Positions 37,837 through 41,439 of a stretch of DNA of 41,439 nucleotides are shown here, in pieces (the stretch's first letter is position 1; the number at the start of each line of letters is the position of its first letter). The DNA is taken from positions 1 through 41,439 of IMG/VR virus record IMGVR_UViG_3300044630_004416; one strand, given 5' to 3'. Source of the stretch: a virus. Made by a program: the position numbers and the translations under genes. The notes under the pieces were generated by a model. That model had not been told where the DNA came from. It saw nothing but the letters and a program-made list of their open reading frames with translations, and ran no database searches.

Positions 37837-38985
37837 TCATTGAGCCCAACGAGATACTGCATCTACATATGCAGCCATTGGTCCTTCAAAGAAATCTTGA
37901 TTCTTCTCAACAAGGTCTTCCACATAATTGGATTGAGCCTTAGGGAAATAATTTTCCTTAATAGTTTCAATCTTGCCACGGAAAGATTCTTCACTAATAA
38001 ACTCAACACCTTCGGAAAGGTTGAACAGTTTTTCTTTCTGTGTTTCAGCTAGACCTTCGGATACTTCTGCAATAATTCCATGTTTAATATAAGAGCCGAT
38101 TTCTTGGTTTAGCTCAACATTGATTTCAATCTGTTCGTTGAGTTTTTCCTCCATTTCATCTAGTTTAGCTGCCATTTCGGCAACTACATCCTGTTGCTCT
38201 TCAGGGAGATTAATATTGTTCTCCATGAAGAGATTTGCAAGACCAGCCATTAGATTTTCAGCAATTTCGGTCTTGATGCCGTTGTCAATAGAAAGCTGAT
38301 TATCAGCAATCCATTGCTCAGCAACATAATCTAGGTGAGCATCTACACGGGTCTCAAGTGACTCAGCAATTTCTTCAATTTCTTCTTGAAGTCTTTGCTC
38401 GTATAGTGCTTCAAACTTTTCTACTTCCTCAACTACTTTAGCTTTTACAGCTGCTTCAAAAATAGTTGCGGCTTTTTGCATGAAGTGCTCAGAGAGTTCT
38501 TCGCCGTGGAAGAGAGCATTGAGGTCTTCAGTGACATCAATCTCAATTTCCTCTGCCTTCATTTCTGTCTTTTCCTTTTTAGAAGACTTTTTATCTTTTT
38601 TGTCCTCTTTCTCTTCACCTTCATCTTCATCTTCTTCTTCATCTTCTTGAGCTTCATATAGTAGCTCTTCATCATCTAGCTCTTCTTCTTCTCTCATTCC
38701 CTTTTGACCAGGGGCTGAGCCTTGAAGACGCTGCATTGCATCTGGTGACTTTGCACCAGCATTTACTTTAGAAGATGACTTCTTTACTCTTGAAGAAGCT
38801 TTCTTGCCAATTTCATCACCTTCTGGTTTGGTTGTTGAAGAACCACCTAGTTCTTCTGGTGATGCACCCTGGCCAGGAGTGCTGTGTTGTAATTTTTGCA
38901 TACGGTCTCCTGGTTTTGCGTGAGCAGTGACAACGTTTCCTTCTTCTAGAAATTCGTCAAATTCTGTATTTAATACATTGGACAT
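37837..38985 (-). CDS. 22: Prohead core scaffold protein (T4 gp22)
   Basis: 382 residues, longer than T4 gp22 (269) because of an N-terminal extension (1-105) with two copies of a MQ(K/R)LQxSxPGQ motif (residues about 29 and 82). The middle is extremely acidic (EDEEEDEDEGEEKED) with a Lys patch; the rest is a long coiled coil with E-rich helices and many (I/L)-x-E steps, to be cleaved by gp21 during maturation. GAGGG ribosome site. Confidence 0.93.
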   Translation of the reverse strand: MSNVLNTEFDEFLEEGNVVTAHAKPGDRMQKLQHSTPGQGASPEELGGSSTTKPEGDEIGKKASSRVKKSSSKVNAGAKSPDAMQRLQGSAPGQKGMREEEELDDEELLYEAQEDEEEDEDEGEEKEDKKDKKSSKKEKTEMKAEEIEIDVTEDLNALFHGEELSEHFMQKAATIFEAAVKAKVVEEVEKFEALYEQRLQEEIEEIAESLETRVDAHLDYVAEQWIADNQLSIDNGIKTEIAENLMAGLANLFMENNINLPEEQQDVVAEMAAKLDEMEEKLNEQIEINVELNQEIGSYIKHGIIAEVSEGLAETQKEKLFNLSEGVEFISEESFRGKIETIKENYFPKAQSNYVEDLVEKNQDFFEGPMAAYVDAVSRWAQ

Positions 38986-39024
38986 CGAAAAAACCCTCTA
39001 GAAATATGTGATATTTTCTAATAT

Positions 39025-39032
39025 TATTTATG
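39025..39032 (-). promoter_or_regulatory. Late-type promoter CATAAATA for gp22
   Basis: Late box over the TAA stop of gp21, 40 bases upstream of the gp22 ATG. Confidence 0.6.
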
Positions 39033-39681
39033 AAATTTTAATGTTACGTAGAAAACTTTCAAAAACTTGTAGTTTTCTTTCAGTTAAACTAGCTCTTGAG
39101 CTATTATAAATTGCTCTTTGATATTGGTTAATAACCTTTTCTTCTAGCATTCCATTATTCCAAATCCATTCCTTTCCTTCCATGATTCCTTGAACAAAAG
39201 CATCAGGAGCGGAAGGGTCTGCTACGATATCTGCAGCAGTGGAAAGCATGAAATCGTCTTTTACAATATTGATTCCATTTTTTTCTTCAATAGAACCAAT
39301 TCCTCTTGAAGAAACACCTAAAGTAACTCCAGATTCAAGAAGAGACTTAGCAATTTTGCCCATTGGAGTTTCTAGAATTTGAGCTTTGCCAATAAAATTA
39401 GTTCCTTCTGAACGAAGAGAAACAATCTTATGTGACACTCTATCTAGGTTGATTGTTGGACTGTCTGGATGACCTAATTCACCTAAAGCACGACCTTTTT
39501 GAACATAATTTTCATTATATGATTTAACTTCACGAGATAATGTTTCCATTGGATACATTCTTCCATTACGGTTTTTTAATTCCGCCTGAAGAAATACACC
39601 TTCAATGTAAAGGTTTTTTCTACCACCTTTTTCTTCGGTGATAACTTTAATATTTTCTATAGTTTCGGTGATTAGTTTCAT
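39028..39681 (-). CDS. 21: Prohead protease (T4 gp21)
   Basis: 217 residues. Herpes-assemblin-like serine protease motifs: GELGHP with catalytic His (H71) and LGVSSRGIGS with the nucleophile Ser (S124 or S125). Cleaves scaffold, capsid and internal proteins after (I/L)-x-E. ATG 39681 overlaps the upstream stop as ATGA. Confidence 0.95.
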   Translation of the reverse strand: MKLITETIENIKVITEEKGGRKNLYIEGVFLQAELKNRNGRMYPMETLSREVKSYNENYVQKGRALGELGHPDSPTINLDRVSHKIVSLRSEGTNFIGKAQILETPMGKIAKSLLESGVTLGVSSRGIGSIEEKNGINIVKDDFMLSTAADIVADPSAPDAFVQGIMEGKEWIWNNGMLEEKVINQYQRAIYNSSRASLTERKLQVFESFLRNIKIS

Positions 39682-39926
39682 TGTTCGTAAGTTTCTTCTG
39701 GTACTTCTTCGTACTCGTCTTCATACTTTATTACTGGACTACCTTGTTCGTAGTAATCACTATCATCTTCATAATTACTTGTGCTGAAAAGATTCTGAGC
39801 AATTTCAACTTTTCTTACTCCAATTTGCTCAGCAGCTTTTCCATATAAGGCATCATAAATTTTTTCATTTGCATTGAGATTGTTTCTAGTAATAATACTA
39901 TCAACAATCTCCTGTGATAAAGACAT
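39678..39926 (-). CDS. Small prohead core protein (gp67/gp68-like)
   Basis: 82 residues from ATG 39926, with GAGG 8 bases upstream; a TTG five codons earlier is not needed. N-terminal helix (MSLSQEIVDSIITRNNLNANEKIYDAL in blocks) and a very acidic C-terminal half (DDSDYYEQ, EDEYEEVPEETYE). Position between portal gp20 and protease gp21 is that of gp67 and gp68 in T4, small core proteins cleaved to internal peptides. Sequence alone does not tell which. Confidence 0.65.
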   Translation of the reverse strand: MSLSQEIVDSIITRNNLNANEKIYDALYGKAAEQIGVRKVEIAQNLFSTSNYEDDSDYYEQGSPVIKYEDEYEEVPEETYEQ

Positions 39927-39961
39927 AAATACCTCAATCAAAATATTAAAATTACAATAAC

Positions 39962-39969
39962 TATTTATT
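39962..39969 (-). promoter_or_regulatory. Late-type promoter AATAAATA
   Basis: Late box overlapping the stop of gp20, 36 bases before ATG 39926. Confidence 0.55.
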
Positions 39970-41439
39970 AAAATTTACCTTTACCGTAGTCAGAGGGTGA
40001 AATATAGTTTTTAAATTGAGAATCTAATCCACCTCCAGCAGGACCAGCTTCACCTGATGCAGCAACATCTGTTGGCATTTGTTGCTCTTGACCAGGAGGT
40101 AGTTGTCCCTGCTGGTCCATCATCATTTGATTTGGGTCCATAATTATTCCAAGTTGCTTTTCCTTATCAATTTGCATATCAATTTCTTCAATTTCATCAT
40201 CAGTTTGTTTTAGAATTTGTCTTCTGACGTATTCTACAGAGAAATATTTTCCAAGATATGGTTCTACTTGATTTACAATATTAAGTCTATCATTAAGAAT
40301 TTCTGAATTTTTGAGTTCAGTAAAATGATTATCGAAGATATAATCATACTGAATAAACTCCTTCATTTCCTCCCAATCATCTGCAGTGATGATACCTTTG
40401 AGAAGAAGTTGAGTTCTTAGTAAATCGTGGAATAAATCACTAAAACGCTTACGAAGTCTGCCTACAAACTTAGCAAACTTAAGTTCGTCTCTGGTGATTT
40501 CGTTAGTTCTGCCGATTGTAAATGAAGATTCTTGCTCTAGTCTTGATAGAGGAATGTTGAGAGACTTGTATAATTTTTTCTGGAAATACTTAACGTCTTC
40601 AAGTTCTCCAAGATTCTGTCCACCTGGGAGTGTAGTAATTTCTGTTCCACGACCACCTTCTCTTCTTGGTAGCCAGAAATCTTCAAGCATACTTAGATGC
40701 TTACGGTCATCACGAATTTCTCCAGTTGATGAATCATATACAAGTTTATTTCTGTATCTACCCATTACTTCACGTAGATACTGTTCTGCTTTTACTTTTG
40801 GTAGATTACCTACGTCAATATAGAAGATACGACGTTCTGGTGCTCTTGAAAGTCTGTAAATTACAAGTGAGTCCTCAATCATTCTGAGTTGATTGACAGA
40901 CTTAATAGCCTTATACAGATAACTTAGGACCATATTTCTGTTATGGTCAAACAGTCCAGAAGGAACGTATGTTATAGCATCATTTGAAATTTTAATTCCA
41001 TTTGCATCAGAACCCTTGTATCCTTTTGGAAAATAAATATAATACTCTAAAAATTCACCATAGTCATATTTTTGACCCTCCATTGTGGTCAATGAATCTA
41101 CATTTTTATTTCTCTTAATTTCTCTTACACGTTTAATTTTTAGAGAATCAATGTAGCGAAGTTCTTTAATGCCTTCCTTTGGCTTATCGAAATCAATAAT
41201 TTTATGATAATATAATCTTCCATCAATATACCAACGACGGAAAATATTATGACATTTTTTGTCAAAATTAAGTAATCTTAAAATATTGCCAAACTCTTCT
41301 TTTATTGCTTTTTTAATTTTTTCACTCGCTTGTAGATTTGATAGTTCTACTGAGACTGGAGCGAAGTCTAAATCACTACTAATTGCTTCGTTGATAATAT
41401 CATCAATTGCACCATCAATTTCTGGATGCAATGCAATTT
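39968..41439 (-). CDS. 20: Portal protein (T4 gp20), N-terminus cut by window edge
   Basis: At least 490 residues; the frame stays open to the edge, so the true start lies beyond 41439. Reads ALHPEIDGAIDDIINEAI, FRRWYIDGRLYYHKIID, ELRYIDSLKIKRVREI, SQLRMIEDSLVIYRLSRAPERRIFYIDVGNLPK-type blocks, EQESSFTIGRTNEITRDELKF, all typical of T4-like portals; the C-terminal tail is Gln/Gly-rich. Dodecameric ring at the packaging vertex. The marker gene used for cyanophage diversity surveys. Confidence 0.96.
   Translation of the reverse strand, partial: IALHPEIDGAIDDIINEAISSDLDFAPVSVELSNLQASEKIKKAIKEEFGNILRLLNFDKKCHNIFRRWYIDGRLYYHKIIDFDKPKEGIKELRYIDSLKIKRVREIKRNKNVDSLTTMEGQKYDYGEFLEYYIYFPKGYKGSDANGIKISNDAITYVPSGLFDHNRNMVLSYLYKAIKSVNQLRMIEDSLVIYRLSRAPERRIFYIDVGNLPKVKAEQYLREVMGRYRNKLVYDSSTGEIRDDRKHLSMLEDFWLPRREGGRGTEITTLPGGQNLGELEDVKYFQKKLYKSLNIPLSRLEQESSFTIGRTNEITRDELKFAKFVGRLRKRFSDLFHDLLRTQLLLKGIITADDWEEMKEFIQYDYIFDNHFTELKNSEILNDRLNIVNQVEPYLGKYFSVEYVRRQILKQTDDEIEEIDMQIDKEKQLGIIMDPNQMMMDQQGQLPPGQEQQMPTDVAASGEAGPAGGGLDSQFKNYISPSDYGKGKF

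Noticed and set aside
1-41439. CRISPR arrays, insertion sequences, rRNA genes, photosynthesis genes
   Set aside because: Looked for and not seen on either strand.

Overview
This window is an AT-rich piece of a T4-like myovirus genome, most likely a marine cyanophage (Kyanoviridae-type). The T4 core is unmistakable: gp20, gp21, gp22, gp23, UvsY, UvsW, gp55, gp47, gp46, gp45, gp44, gp62, RegA, gp43, UvsX, gp41, gp61, NrdA and NrdB. The cyanobacterial-host signature comes from a CobS-like MoxR ATPase, MazG, Hsp20, a DUF3110-like protein, a YRGVKY-type small protein and an RNA that fits the glutamine riboswitch (glnA / downstream-peptide class). No photosynthesis gene lies in the window. Nearly everything reads on the minus strand; only a small cluster at about 22.5-23.3 kb reads on the plus strand. 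I therefore describe the layout from right to left, in the direction of transcription.

41.4-36.3 kb is the head module: portal (cut by the window edge), a small gp67/68-type core protein, prohead protease gp21, scaffold gp22 and major capsid gp23, with NATAAATA-type late promoters in front of the genes. 36.3-29.8 kb holds a tail-tube-like structural protein, UvsY, UvsW, an Sm-like small protein, the late sigma factor gp55 and the gp47/gp46 nuclease with a DUF3110-like gene between its subunits. 29.8-26.4 kb holds a VWA/HExxH protein and its MoxR AAA+ partner. 26.4-23.3 kb is the replisome accessory operon (DUF3310-like protein, clamp gp45, loader gp44, Sm-like protein, loader gp62, RegA). Convergent to it is the plus-strand cluster with the riboswitch and small genes. 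22.5-15.6 kb runs Hsp20, another Sm-like protein, gp43, UvsX, gp41, MazG and an unknown gene.

15.6-9.1 kb is a virion-protein region: a nucleotidyltransferase with a short virion-type leader, a 945-residue mosaic protein that resembles an internal-head polyprotein, an Ig-like decoration protein and several small proteins. 9.1-4.6 kb is primase and ribonucleotide reductase. 4.6-1.2 kb contains a second predicted internal head protein, a PD-(D/E)XK-type nuclease, a C39-like peptidase, an RlpA-like protein and a membrane protein. The left end carries six tRNA genes (Ala-UGC, Pro-UGG, Glu-UUC, Ile-UAU, Arg-UCU, Tyr-GUA) with structured spacers.

Regulation is unusually legible. I can read nine minus-strand sigma70-type promoters (TTGAC/TTGC -35 and TAnnnT -10, 17-18 bp spacers) in front of early genes, one consensus promoter pointing antisense into the late/recombination block, about a dozen T4-type late promoter motifs (many built over the upstream gene's TAA stop), and six hairpin-plus-U-tract terminators, several interlocked with promoters. 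The most interesting points are the MoxR/VWA-protease pair, the riboswitch placed where a late-type transcript would start, the duplicated 30-bp promoter element with an antisense copy, the internal head proteins with predicted gp21 cleavage sites, the three Sm-like proteins spread through the replication genes, and a tRNA-like two-stem element among the tRNAs.
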